64,000 nt of DNA from Hirudinaria manillensis. Taxonomy: Eukaryota > Annelida > Clitellata > Hirudinida > Hirudinidae. The DNA lies in contig CM067537.1 in the NCBI GenBank assembly GCA_034509925.1, positions 7,873,501 to 7,937,500 on the forward strand, written 5' to 3'. Made by a program: the position numbers and the translations under genes. The notes beneath the pieces were generated by a model. That model searched no databases. It was not told the origin of the DNA and was given only the letters and a program-made list of their open reading frames with translations. Below, piece after piece: positions 23,567-36,477 of the stretch (its first letter is position 1; each line of letters starts with the position of its first letter).

Positions 23567-24980
23567 GTCATTATTATTATTATTATTGTCATTATTATTT
23601 TTATTATTATTATTATTATTATTATTTTGTTATCAAATCGATGACTTACTTTTTATAAAGCGAATAATCCAATACTGTGAATATTTCAATAGTCATCAGT
23701 CTTTTCTCTAAAACCGTTTCTGCGGATCTTTTCCTAAACCTTGCATCTCTTATTTCATCAGTTGAGAAATCTTTGTGGAAATATTCCATGAAATGAATTA
23801 ATACATCACGTCACTATTATATGATCCATTATTTTATAACAATAATAACTATTAAGCTTATTATGCAATAATAAGTAAAGATTGCTTTTGTGGATCAACC
23901 TTCATCAAAGTTTGTGCTTCGCTTCGATCCAACTGCTGGACTTTCAAATAAGTGGTGAATTACTCCGTCTACGTTGAGTTGTTTGGATCTGGTCTCCTTG
24001 TCTTTTTCATTTTCACCTCCTTCATTCTCAATGTCCAGGAATTGATCGTTTTCGAAGAAAACAGTTGGTTCCAAAGAATATGTTTTATGTCCGTGTTCGA
24101 ACGTGATCATCTGATGTGTTCAATTGTTATTAACTTCCATAATTATCGTGCAATCAAAGCTCTATGGTGATTCTTCTGATGATAAATAACTCACGTAATA
24201 AATTTCTTTGGTCGCGCCAACGTTCTTGACAGTCACAGAGGCTGAGGCATCGAAAAGTGAGTCTTCATAAGTAGCCGTGAACTTAAAAAAGAAATAGTGT
24301 TTCATGAAAAACTAAGTTATTAACATAAATGGCTGGAATATTGATTTCATTTTTCAGATTATCCATAGATATATTCGAAAAAATATGATGCAAAATATAA
24401 ATAACAATAAATTTCAATTTGAAATTTAAATAAGTCCAAAATTCATAAACATAAAGACAGCATTTAAGTCTAACTTCTTCCTGCTTCCAAATTGAACCGC
24501 GGCCTTGCAGCTCTGTTATTATCAGAGGTGGTCCAATGGAGCGCTTTTCTTGCCTGATCAGATTCAAAGTTATTTTGCCGCTTTCAAGTTCAAGGTCGAA
24601 TTCGATTGAATCTGGCAAGGACTTTGTGTCGTTCTTGTTGAATGTCCATCTCGGTTTAACTGCAAGATTTTAACGAAATTATATTTTCAAATAGCAAAAT
24701 GTATTTCCGGGGTTTGAAGATATGCTAAAGTATCTCAATTTGATAAAAAAAATTCTTAGCTCCGTTGTGTATTATTAAGAAAAATACCTTCTTCTACTTT
24801 GGAAGAAGTCGATAGATGGACACAAGCAAACACCGAAAGCACTTGTATCAATCTGAAATTCTAAAAATAAAATTTCTCATAAAAACTGTGCAGAAATGTA
24901 TAAATCATAATCGCATAATTATTACAATAATAATGTCTTACTGGATCAGAGTGTTAATGTTCAATGATTGTACTCACCAT
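20211..24980 (-). CDS. ADAMTS-like secreted metalloprotease, copy A
   Basis: About 790 residues from 17 exons. The ATG (24980) is the last codon of exon 1; exon 2 (24860-24788) completes a signal peptide. Prodomain: 24659-24475, 24281-24195, 24110-23900, then a furin-like RFRKR in 23746-23650. Catalytic domain: 23410-23317, 23110-23033, 22865-22711, 22552-22412, 22333-22166, with the split zinc site HELGHT|LNMPHD and Met-turn VMASQYSG; the HELGHxxNMPHD form is typical of ADAMTS. Disintegrin-like/cysteine-rich: 21844-21697 (YPGQIYDPDDQCEMANGPDS) and 21623-21485 (DGTSCSNGAWCLRGKC). C-terminal six-cysteine modules ending CC-x2-C (PLAC/ShK-like): about 21311-21073, 20999-20763, 20618-20460, 20371-20211. 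No thrombospondin repeat is visible. Phases agree everywhere except the junction 21485/21311, where a micro-exon may be missing. Likely an extracellular protease; the substrate is unknown. Confidence 0.88.
23461..23628. repeat. TTA microsatellite, copy A intron
   Basis: Long run of TTA units interrupted by TCA and CTT, within the intron between the furin-site exon and the following catalytic exon. The same locus is about 35 bp shorter in unit B and longer in unit C. Confidence 0.95.
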
Positions 24981-26477
24981 TCTCCCGCACGTTTCTTCAT
25001 TGTCGACTGTTCTTCAGCAGCTCGTATTTGAAGAGTACGTTTCAATGGCCATTTGTTCCAATGTGACAACTGACAAAGAATCTATACATCCTCACAAGAC
25101 TTCAATAAACAGGTGCAATCCAGTCGTAACCTGATGACGGCGGGATTAAGATTGTTCCAATGCCACGCCTCTGTTTTTAACAGTGTCAGATAATCTCTTT
25201 GTCTTGATTCGTTCTTATTCATTTGGTTGATTGGTTCTTGTTTAACAATTGATTTTAAATATCTGTCGAAAACGGCTGCGAATTTTTTCAAATGCAGTCA
25301 TTCACTGAAAGTTTATTAGATTTTAAATAAACAATTATGTCATTTGTAGGGGAAAAGACAGACATTCTCTGCATAGTGGCAATGGACAGAACAAGCATGC
25401 ATGTAAAGTACGTTGCCAATTAAAAAAAATTTTCGAAATTGTTTATTCCCGTTCCAGAAATTTGTTCCTTTTACATTTCTAAGGCTATGTACAAAATGTA
25501 AGGTAAATCAAACGTCATTTAGAACTGCCTTTAGCATCTTGAACATCCCAATGCTTAAACATTGCGTATAATAGCGGAAATTACATATTGCGCACATTTT
25601 ACATGGTTAACTTCGATAGCAAGAAATATTTTAGTTTTTTTAATAAATCTGAAAAGACAGACATTTTCCGAGGATTGGCAAGGGACAGAACATTCATGCA
25701 TATCCAGGTATGGGATGGAGACATCACCAATGTCACTCTCTATTTCGAAGCATGGTTTTTCGTAAACCGCTTTACCTATTAAACTTTTTAAACCAGATGT
25801 TGTTATAATAGAGATTATCATGTGACCCACTTTAACAAGTCACAGTTTACATGCTCCCACGGCAGATGCTGTTCACCCAGTCTTTAGTGGCTTGATACTT
25901 GTTTTACCAATAACTTTGTTTGTGTTAATTTATCTAGATCATAAAAAAAAAACAACAAAACAAACACATAACAGTTAGTTATTCACTTTGAAGTTGTGCA
26001 TTAAAATCCACCCATACATTAAAGACCAGATTGCAGATAGGCCATGCAATGTCTTTATACTCGCTTTGCTGAACTTTCGTCTTTAAAACTTTGAAATAAA
26101 TGAACCCCAAAGGTTGTTTTATTTTTGAGATCCTAGAATTTAATCTTGAATTTTTTTATGAATCTTTGTGGCAAATATCTTCGACATGTTCATAACAACC
26201 CAATCAATTCATCTAACATTGCTTTAGCAAGCTTCTGAATAATTTGACGATTGCCCTATGAACACATATGGAAGACAAAGAACAGGTTAAAAGCCAAAAG
26301 ACATATAGGTGATTAAACTAATTATTTAGTAATCGGCCTAAAATAATAACGATTCTTTTCATAAAATGTTTATGCATCCTTAAAGTAGTCAAAAATGCTG
26401 CAACGATTGCATTGCAGTAAAATTGTTTTTATTAATTAAGTTTTATTAAAACTCAAAAATATTTAAAATAGGACCTG

Positions 26478-29400
26478 TCAACTTCTTAGAGGTTTGACAA
26501 TAAGTCGATTGCACGATTTGCAGCATTTGTCCTTCATTCTTGGAGTTGCACACAGAACAGGGTTGTATTCCACCAATTCACTGCAAGTGAACTCCTTTGA
26601 ATTGTAAATCACCTCCTTAGCTTCATCTTTGCAGCTGTCTGAATCACAATTATTTAGATGTAATCATTTTACATTGCAACATATATTAAATATAAATAAG
26701 AACAAAATTGACAGATTTTCACTTACTTTCTATACCATCGCAAGAGGCACAGCAATATCTTCTGAATGATCTGTTGTTGCAAAAACTTGGATTTTGTTTG
26801 ACAAATGTCCCGCACTTTGCAATCAATGGTTTGCCAAGGACACCTTGGCATGATAAAGCGTATTTGACGTCTCCTTTACAAGAACCTAAAAGGAAGAATT
26901 CTTGATTGCATTTCATCAATTAAGATGGAATTGTAAATGCAAAAGTGTTTGAATTAAGCTTGTCACTGGCCAAACTCACATAAACTATTTGAAAGTGCAG
27001 TAGAATTGTGGGAATTATTGGAATGGTACCTGAATGAGAGGTCTCCACGTACGCAGAACACGTCTGACAACAATGTCGAGAAGAGAGGTGACAGACTTCA
27101 GGGGCGAGATCCCAACATTGCGTTCCCTTGTCTCCGTAGAGGCAGTTGCTATTGGTTGAGTTCTGGACGAGGTTACTGCAGGTTTTGCAACAAGCTGTGG
27201 CGTAGTATCCAAAGTAACAGTCTCTCGGTTCGATGTTTCGACATTTATCTATCACATCTTGACAACCTGATCGACAAAGGAAACGGCAATTTCAAAAAAA
27301 TTTAATGAAACTTAATGTGTTTAAAAAATACATCGTTACCTCCATTTCGGATCAGGTTACCAGAACAAGATGCACAGCAACGTTGTTTGAATGTTTTCGA
27401 ATTGCATAAGCCTGGATTGTTGACTGCATCTTTGCATCCGACGCTCTTATTTGATATAAAAGTCGTGATTTGAAAGGTCAGTTTGTAATCTCCGTTGACA
27501 CAGCGATCTGTCTGGATATCATCGGAATACTTACAAGTTCCAATATTTAGATTACAGAAATTCGGACAGTCCCAGAGGTGCTACCTGCACCTCTCAAAAT
27601 CATCAACAAAAACGAATGAAATCTTCTTATGCCTTTCCTTGTCTTTCATTTATCATATCATCCGTCCATAACTTTCATTAATCTTATTATTACCATGGAC
27701 AAAGTCCAGTGAGTTTTAATATAAATTTTCCTTCCTCGTCTTTTCATTTACCTGGAGATTTTGGAGCCCTGCTATCCTTTGTGCATTTCCCCCTAAGACA
27801 CCAGGCCCCATTGGAACAACTCGTTCCATCCATTGCCCTCAATTCATAACCGACGGTGCATGTAAGGACCTGACACACGTCTTCATCGCCCTTAGATTTT
27901 CAAAATTTAATGAAAAGCTCAAGGAAACTGATTAAACATGTAATGGAAGTGAAGATCTCTTACGCCTCGGTGTCGTGAATCGGGCCCATTGGCCATTTCA
28001 CACTGATCATCAGGATCGTAGATTTGGCCCGGATATAAGTCAGCAAATATGCCGCTCTCTGGAATTTGGAATTCATCTCCTTCGTTGGTCAGGCAGTTCT
28101 TAGTCCTAGTCCTGAAAAAGTCATAATTGGGCACCAGATTTCGTTGTCGTATTTAAGAGGTGCACATTAATGTCAGTGGGTTAATTGTAATGCCGTCCAA
28201 TCAATAAAATTACATACGATTATATTGTACCATATTTATTACCTAAAGACATACTCTCATACCTAATGAGTTCATTGAATGTATTCATTTATACTACTAT
28301 TAATCTTACAGTTTCTGCGATTAAATTTTCCATCGTCAGTTTATAAACACTATTAACAATTGTCTCAAAATCCAATTCCGAACATCAAAGAAATATCGTT
28401 CAATTGACTTAAGTCTTGACTTACGCATCCAACGATATAATTTTCTTTTTCAGAGCAAAAAGAGAGCAGTTTGAAAAGAGATAAGAACTGTGTCTGTCGT
28501 CGGCCGTATAATCCTCCGTTAATCCGCTGTATTGACTGGTCATGACATTATAGTCGACCTTACAAGGGCCTAGATCGTGTGGCATGTTCAGGCTTTTGAA
28601 AACGATACACTTTAATTTCGTATAACTTTGCTACTACTAATAATAAAACTAATTTTTTGTTTTAACTCACGTATGCCCAAGCTCATGAGCTGTGGTTATA
28701 ACAGTACGAACAAATATTTGGTGTTTGATGATAGCGACGCTGTCCTTGGTGCAAATAGCATTTACCCACGTCGTGCCAAGTTTTGGTTTCCCGGATTCAA
28801 TTATCGAGTAGCTAAAAGGCATGAATAAGTTTAAAAAATGAATAAATTAATTACTTGTATCATCAAATGTTTGAACCATTTCCACAGATGATATAAAATA
28901 AACTGATTATATACGTGTACACTGTACATATATGCGATCGTTAATAAAATTGAATGTCAGAAGTCACTATAATCACCTCGTGTAATAGGCAAGGAAGTCA
29001 CGTTTAGGCAACTCGAATTTATCATTCTTGTGGGTAAACGTGACCCAATCCGTCACATTATCTAATACATTACCAACAAGTCTACCGTTACCATCACTTA
29101 GCTTTTCAAAGAATGGAATATCACTTGAATTCTGGAAAGCCAATTTAATAAATTATTTTATGCAGGTAAACTGATCGCTGGTTAATTACACGATTAAACT
29201 ACTGAATTACTAGACGATTATTTAGATATAAAGATGGAAATTCGGACGAGTTCAATCGATTATCCGTCCAGCTTTATTTACGATCCATTTTCACCTACTT
29301 TTGAAACAAACGTTCCGATCCACTTGATGGTGAACTTCAGACCATCCATCTCTATCCTTTCATAAATGAGTCTTAGCTGGAAATCAAGGAATATTCAAAA

Positions 29401-29791
29401 TAATTTCTTAACTAATTATTATAAATCGAATGTAATATTAATATATTATCATTTCTAGAAACCATCCTTCCGCTGCTCAATAGAGAAGTAATTCATTTAT
29501 TTGCAAACGTACCAGTCTCAAATTAAGAAGCGAATAACCCTTTAATCTGTAATTATATCTCTAATGTTATGCAACCACCTACCTTCTCCATGATGTGAGT
29601 GAAAATAAATACTAGGGATTTGATCGAGTCCTCGCTTTTTTCTTCGTCAGTCGCAGCTTTACTCCTTTCGTAGAACCTTTGGATAACATTACAATATTAC
29701 TGAACTTAACTGTGATGAGTGTTTATCATTATTATTATTATTATTATTATTGTCATTCTTCTTCTTATTATTATTATTATTATTATTATTG

Positions 29792-29859
<68 letters not shown>

Positions 29860-31198
29860 TTGTTATCAAATCGATGACTTACTTTTTATAAAGCGAATAA
29901 TCCAATACTGTGAATATTTCAATAGTCATCAGTCTTTTCTCTAAAACCGTTTCTGCGGATCTTTTCCTAAACCTTGCATCTCTTATTTCATCAGTTGAGA
30001 AATCTTTGTGGAAATATTCCATGAAATGAATTAATACATCACGTCACTATTATATGATCCATTATTTTATAACAATAATAACTATTAAGCTTATTATGCA
30101 ATAATAAGTAAAGATTGCTTTTGTGGATCAACCTTCATCAAAGTTTGTGCTTCGCTTCGATCCAACTGCTGGACTTTCAAATAAGTGGTGAATTACTCCG
30201 TCTACGTTGAGTTGTTTGGATCTGGTCTCCTTGTCTTTTTCATTTTCACCTCCTTCATTCTCAATGTCCAGGAATTGATCGTTTTCGAAGAAAACAGTTG
30301 GTTCCAAAGAATATGTTTTATGTCCGTGTTCGAACGTGATCATCTGATGTGTTCAATTGTTATTAACTTCCATAATTATCGTGCAATCAAAGCTCTATGG
30401 TGATTCTTCTGATGTTAATTAACTCACGTAATAAATTTCTTTGGTCGCGCCAACGTTCTTGACAGTCACAGAGGCTGAGGCATCGAAAAGTGAGTCTTCA
30501 TAAGTAGCCGTGAACTTAAAAAAGAAATAGTGTTTCATGAAAAACTAAGTTATTAACATAAATGGCTGGAATATTGATTTCATTTTTCAGATTATCCATA
30601 GATATATTCGAAAAAATATGATGCAAAATATAAATAACAATAAATTTCAATTTGAAATTTAAATATGTCCAAAATTCATAAACATAAAGACAGCATTTAA
30701 GTCTAACTTCTTCCTGCTTCCAAATTGAACCGCGGCCTTGCAGCTCTGTTATTATCAGAGGTGGTCCAATGGAGCGCTTTTCTTGCCTGATCAGATTCAA
30801 AGTTATTTTGCCGCTTTCAAGTTCAAGGTCGAATTCGATTGAATCTGGCAAGGACTTTGTGTCGTTCTTGTTGAATGTCCATCTCGGTTTAACTGCAAGA
30901 TTTTAACGACAATATATTTTCAAATACCAAAATGTATTTCCGGGGTTTGTAGCTATGCTAAAGTATCTCAATTTGATGAAAATACTTAGCTCCTTTGTTT
31001 ATTATTAAGAAAAATACCTTCTTCTACTTTGGAAGAAGTCGATAGATGGACGCAAGCAAACACCGAAAGCACTTGTATCAATCTGAAATTCTAAAAATAA
31101 AATTTCTCAGATAAATATGCAAAATTTAAGCCATAAAGTCGTAATTGTTATTGTCTTACAGGATTAGAGTGTTAATGTTCAATGATTGTACTCACCAT
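26478..31198 (-). CDS. ADAMTS-like secreted metalloprotease, copy B
   Basis: Same 17-exon structure as the copy at 20211-24980, with the prodomain exons translating identically. All consensus splice sites recognised in the first copy appear intact. The zinc-site exon (28811-28671) differs from copy A by six replacements and only two silent changes (for example CTA to AAA, GAA to GTA), and the Met-turn exon (28592-28425) reads VMTSQYSG instead of VMASQYSG. The zinc-binding HELGHT|LNMPHD itself is preserved, so activity is expected, probably with altered specificity. C-terminal six-cysteine modules are preserved. Confidence 0.87.
29727..29862. repeat. TTA microsatellite, copy B intron
   Basis: Shorter allele-like version of the intronic TTA run, at the equivalent position. 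Confidence 0.95.
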
Positions 31199-32696
31199 TC
31201 TCCCACACGTTTCTTCATTGTCGACTGTTCTTCAGCAGCTCGTATTTGAAGAGTACGTTTCAATGGCCATCTGTTCCAATGTGACAAGTGACAAAGAATG
31301 TTAACCTCCTCACAAGACTTCAATAAACAGGTGCAATCCAGTCGTAACCTGATGATGGCGGGATTAAGATTGTTCCAATGCCACGCCTCTGTTTTTAACA
31401 GTGTCAGATTATCTCTTTGTCTTGATTCATTCTTATTCATTTGGTTGATTGGTTCTTGTTTAACAATTGATTTTAAATATCTGTCGAAAACGGCTGCGAA
31501 TTTTTTCAAATGCAGTCATTCACTGAAAGTTTATTAGATTTTAAATAACCAATTATGTCATTTTTAGTGGAAAAGACAGACATTCTCCGCATAGTGGCAA
31601 TGGACAGAACAAGCATGCATGTAAAGTACGTTGCCAATTAAAAAAAATTTTCGAAATTGTTTATTCCCGTTCCAGAAATTTGTTCCTTTTACATTTCTAA
31701 GGCTATGTACAAAATGTTAGGTAAATCAAATGTCATTTAGAACTGCCTTTAGCATCTTAAACATCCCAATGCTTAAACATTGCGTATAATAGCGGAAATT
31801 ACATATTGCGCACATTTTACATGGTTAACTTCGATAGCAAGAAATATTTTAGTTTTTTTAATAAATCTGAAAAGACAGACATTTTCCGAGGATTGGCAAG
31901 GGACAGAACATTCATGCATATCCAGGTATGGGATGGAGACATCACCAATGTCACTCTCTATTTCGAAGCATGGTTTTTCGTAAACCGCTTTACCTATTAA
32001 AATTTTTAAACCAGATGTTGTTATAAGAGATTGTCATGTGACCCACGTTAACGAGTCACAGTTTACATGCTCCCACGGCAGATGCTGTTCACCCAGTCTT
32101 TAGTGGCTTGATACTTGTTTTACCAATAACTTTGTTTGTGTTAATTTATCTAGATCATAAAAAAACCAAAACAAACACACAACAGTTATTTGCGAAGTTT
32201 TTCAATTTGAACTTGTGCATTAAAATCCACCCATACATTAAAGACCAGATTGCAGATAGGCCTTGCAATGTCTTTATACTCGCTTTGCTGAACTTTCGTC
32301 TTTAGAACTTTGAAATAAATGAACCCCAAAGGTTGTTTTATTTTTGAGATCCTAGAATTTAATTTTGAATTTTTTTATGAATCTTTGTGGCAAATATCTT
32401 CGACATGTTCATAACAACCCAATAAATTCATCAAACATTGCTTTAGCAAGCTTCTGAATAATTTGACGATTGCCCTATGAACACATATGGAAGACAAAGA
32501 ACAGGTTAAAAGCCAAAAGACATATAGGTAATTAAACTAATTATTTAGTAATCGGCCTAAAATAATAACGATTCTTTTCATAAAATGTTTATGCATCCTT
32601 AAAGTAGTCAAAAATGCTGCAACGATTGCATTGCGGTAAAATTGTTTTTATTAATTAAGTTTTATTAAAACTCAAAAATATTTATAAAAGGACGCG

Positions 32697-35600
32697 TCAA
32701 CTTCTTAGAGGTTTGACAATAAGTCGATTGCACGATTTGCAGCATTTGTCCTTCATTCTTGGAGTTGCACACAGAACAGGGTTGTATTCCACCAATTCAC
32801 TGCAAGTGAACTCCTTTGAATTGTAAATCACCTCCTTAGCTTCATCTTTGCAGCTGTCTGAATCACAATTATTTAGATGTAATCATTTTACGTTGCAACA
32901 TATATTAAATATAAATAAGAACAAAATTGATAGATTTTCACTTACTTTCTATACCGTCGCAAGAGGCACAGCAATATTTTCTGAATGTTCTGTTGTTGCA
33001 AAAACTTGGATTTTGTTTGACAAATGTCCCGCACGTTGCAATCAATGGTTTGCCAAGGACACCTTGGCATGATAAAGCGTATTTGACGTCTCCTTTACAA
33101 GAACCTAAAAGGAAGAATTCTTGATTGCATTTCATCAATTAAGATGGAATTGTAAATGCAAAAGTGTTTGAATTGAGCTTGTCACTGGCCAAACTCACAT
33201 AAACTATTTGAAAGTGCCGTATAATTATGGGAATTATTGGAATGGTACCTGAATGAGAGGTCTCCACGTACGCAGAACACGTCTGACAACAATGTCGAGA
33301 AGAGAGGTGACAGACTTCAGGGGCGAGATCCCAACATTGCGTTCCCTTGTCTCCGTAGAGGCAATTGCTATTGGTTGAGTTCTGGACGAGGTTACTGCAG
33401 GTTTTGCAACATGCTGTGGCGTAGTATCCATAGTAACAGTCTCTCGGTTCGATGTTTCGACATTTATCTATCACATCTTGACAACCTGATCGACAAAGGA
33501 AACGGCAATTTCAAAAAAATTTAATGAAACTTAATGTGTTTAAAAAATACATCGTTACCTCCATTTCGGATCAGGTTACCAGAACAAGATGCACAGCAAC
33601 GTTGTTTGAATGTTTTCGAATTGCATAAGCCTGGATTTTTGACTGCATCTTTGCATCCGGCGCTCTTATTTGATATAAAAGTCGTGATTTGAAAGGTCAG
33701 TTTGTAATCTCCGTTGACACAGCGATCTGTTTGGATATCATCGGAATACTTACAAGTTCCAATATTTAGATTACAGAAATTCGGACAGTCCCAGAGGTGC
33801 TACCTGCACCTCATTTATCATATCATCCGTCCATAACTTTCATTAATCTTATTATTACCATGGACAAAGTCCAGTGAGTTTTAATAGAAATTTTCCTTCC
33901 TCGTCTTTTCATTTACCTGGAGATTTTGGAGCCCTGCTATCCTTTGTGCATTTCCCCCTAAGACACCAGGCCCTATTGGAACAACTCGTTCCATCCATTG
34001 CCCTCAATTCATAACCGACGGTGCATCTAAGGACCTGACACACGTCTTCATCGCCCTTAGATTTTCAAAATTTAATGAAAAGCTCAAAGAAACTGATTAA
34101 ACATATAATGGAAGTGAAGATCTCTTACGCCTCGGTGTCGCGAATCGGGCCCATTGGCCATTTCACACTGATCATCAGGATCGTAGATTTGGCCCGGATA
34201 TAAGTCAGAAAATATTCCGCTCTCTGGAATTTGGAATTCATCTCCTTCGTTGGTCAGGCAGTTCTTAGTCCTAGTCATGAAAAAGTCATAATTGGGCACC
34301 AGATTTCGTTGTCGTATTTATGAGGTGCACATTAATGTCAGTGGGTTAATTGTAATGCCGTCCAATCAATAAAATTACATACGATTATATTGTACCATAT
34401 TTATTGCCTAAAGACATACTCTCATACCTAATGAGTTCATTGAATGTATTCATTTATACAACTAATAATCTTACAGTTTCTGCGATTAAATTTTCCATCG
34501 TCAGTTTATAAACACTATTAACAATTGTCTCAAAATCCAATTCCGAACATCAAAGAAATATCGTTCAATTGACTTAAGTCTTGACTTACGCATCCAACGA
34601 TATAATTTTCTTTTTCAGAGCAAAAAGAGAGCAGTTTGAAAAGAGATAAGAACTGTGTCTGAGGTCGGCCGTATAATCCTCCGCTAATCCGCTGGTTTGA
34701 CTCATGACATTATAGTCAACCTTACAAGGGCCTAGATCGTGTGGCATGTTCAGGCTTTTGAAAACGATACACTTTAATTTCGTATAACTTTGCTACTACT
34801 AATAATAAAAATAATTTTTTGTTTTAACTCACGTATGACCAAGCTCATGAGCTGTGGTTCTTACAGTGCGAAAATATCTTTGGTGTTTGATGACAGCGAC
34901 GCTGCTCTTGGAGCAAATATCATTTTCCCACGTCACGCCAAGGAGTGATTCCCCGGATTCAATTATCGAGTAGCTAAAAGGCATGAATAAGTTTAAAAAA
35001 TGAATAAATTAATTAATTAAATCACCAAATGTTAGAACCATTTCTACAGATGATATAAAATAAACTGATTATATACGTATACATACAGTGCGCGTCATAA
35101 AAATAGGTCAGGTATCAGAATCACAAGTTTTCTGTCTCTATCTTTAAAATTACCGGTAAACTTCGGTCAAAATGCTGATTTTAGCGATCACAAAAGAGTA
35201 ATTAATTAGTATTCAATAAAAGTTAAGACTAAAATTTGAATATTGATGAGAATCCACCAAGATATGCGATCGTTAATAAAATTGAATGTCAGAAGTCACT
35301 ATAATCACCTCGTGTAATAGGCAAGGATGTCACGTTTAGGCAACTCGAATTTATCATTCTTGTGGGTAAACGTGACCCAATCAGTCACATTATTTAATAC
35401 TTTACCAACAAGTCTACCGTTACCATCACTTAGCTTTTCAAAGAATGGAATATCACTTGAATTCTGGAAAGCCAATTTAATAAATTATTTTAAGCAGGTA
35501 AACTGATCGCTGGTTAATTACACGATTAAACTACTGAATTACTAGACGATTATTTAGATATAAAGATGGAAATTCGGACGAGTTCAATCGATTATCCGTC

Positions 35601-36295
35601 CAGCTTTATTTACGATCCATTTTCACCTACTTTTGAAATAAAAGTTCCGATCCACTTGATGGTGAACTTCAGACCATCCATCTCTATCCTTTCATAAATG
35701 AGTCTTAGCTGGAAATCAAGGAATATTTATTTATTTATTCAAACTGAAGGGCCCAATAGGACCACTAACACAGTTTTCGATTTCCAATTCAAGCAAGGAC
35801 AAATTACAATGACAGTATGAGTCAGGGTGGCAATAATGACTACAATGAGAGTTAGTTATATGTAAGATATTTGTTAAGATCAAAGTCTCTTATAAGTGCA
35901 TTGAATCTAGAAACGGTTGTAGCATTAATAAAATCGGGTGGTAATGAGTTCCAGGGTATATATTATATTCAAAATAATTTCTTAACTAATTATTATAAAT
36001 CGAATGTAATATTAATATATTATCATTTCTAGAACCATCCTTCCGCTGCTCAATAGAAAGGTAATTCATTTATTTGCAAACGTACCAGTCTCAAATTAAG
36101 AAGCGAATAACCCTTTAATCTGTAATTATATCTCTAATGTTATGCAACCACCTACCTTCTCCATGATGTGAGTGAAAATAAATACTAGGGATTTGATCGA
36201 GTCCTCGCTTTTTTCTTCGTCAGTCGCAGCTTTACTCCTTTCGTAGAACCTTTGGATAACATTACAATATTACTGAACTTAACTGTGATGAGTGT

Positions 36296-36327
<32 letters not shown>

Positions 36328-36379
36328 GTCATTCTTCTTCTTATTATTATTATTATTGTCATTATTATTATTATTATTG

Positions 36380-36477
<98 letters not shown>

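Larger units (their letters stand above)
18957..25228. repeat. Tandem unit A (about 6.27 kb)
   Basis: First of three direct repeats. Equivalent landmarks (an ATTTTAAATATCTGTCG motif, the gene stop, the gene start) recur 6.2-6.3 kb later, and long stretches match nearly base for base. The unit holds about 1.25 kb of flank, then the whole minus-strand protease gene and its upstream sequence. Confidence 0.9.
25229..31446. repeat. Tandem unit B (about 6.22 kb)
   Basis: Second direct repeat, almost identical to unit A. It differs by small indels, a shorter intronic TTA microsatellite, and a 7-bp addition at 28919-28927 beside TACACTGTAC. Confidence 0.9.
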
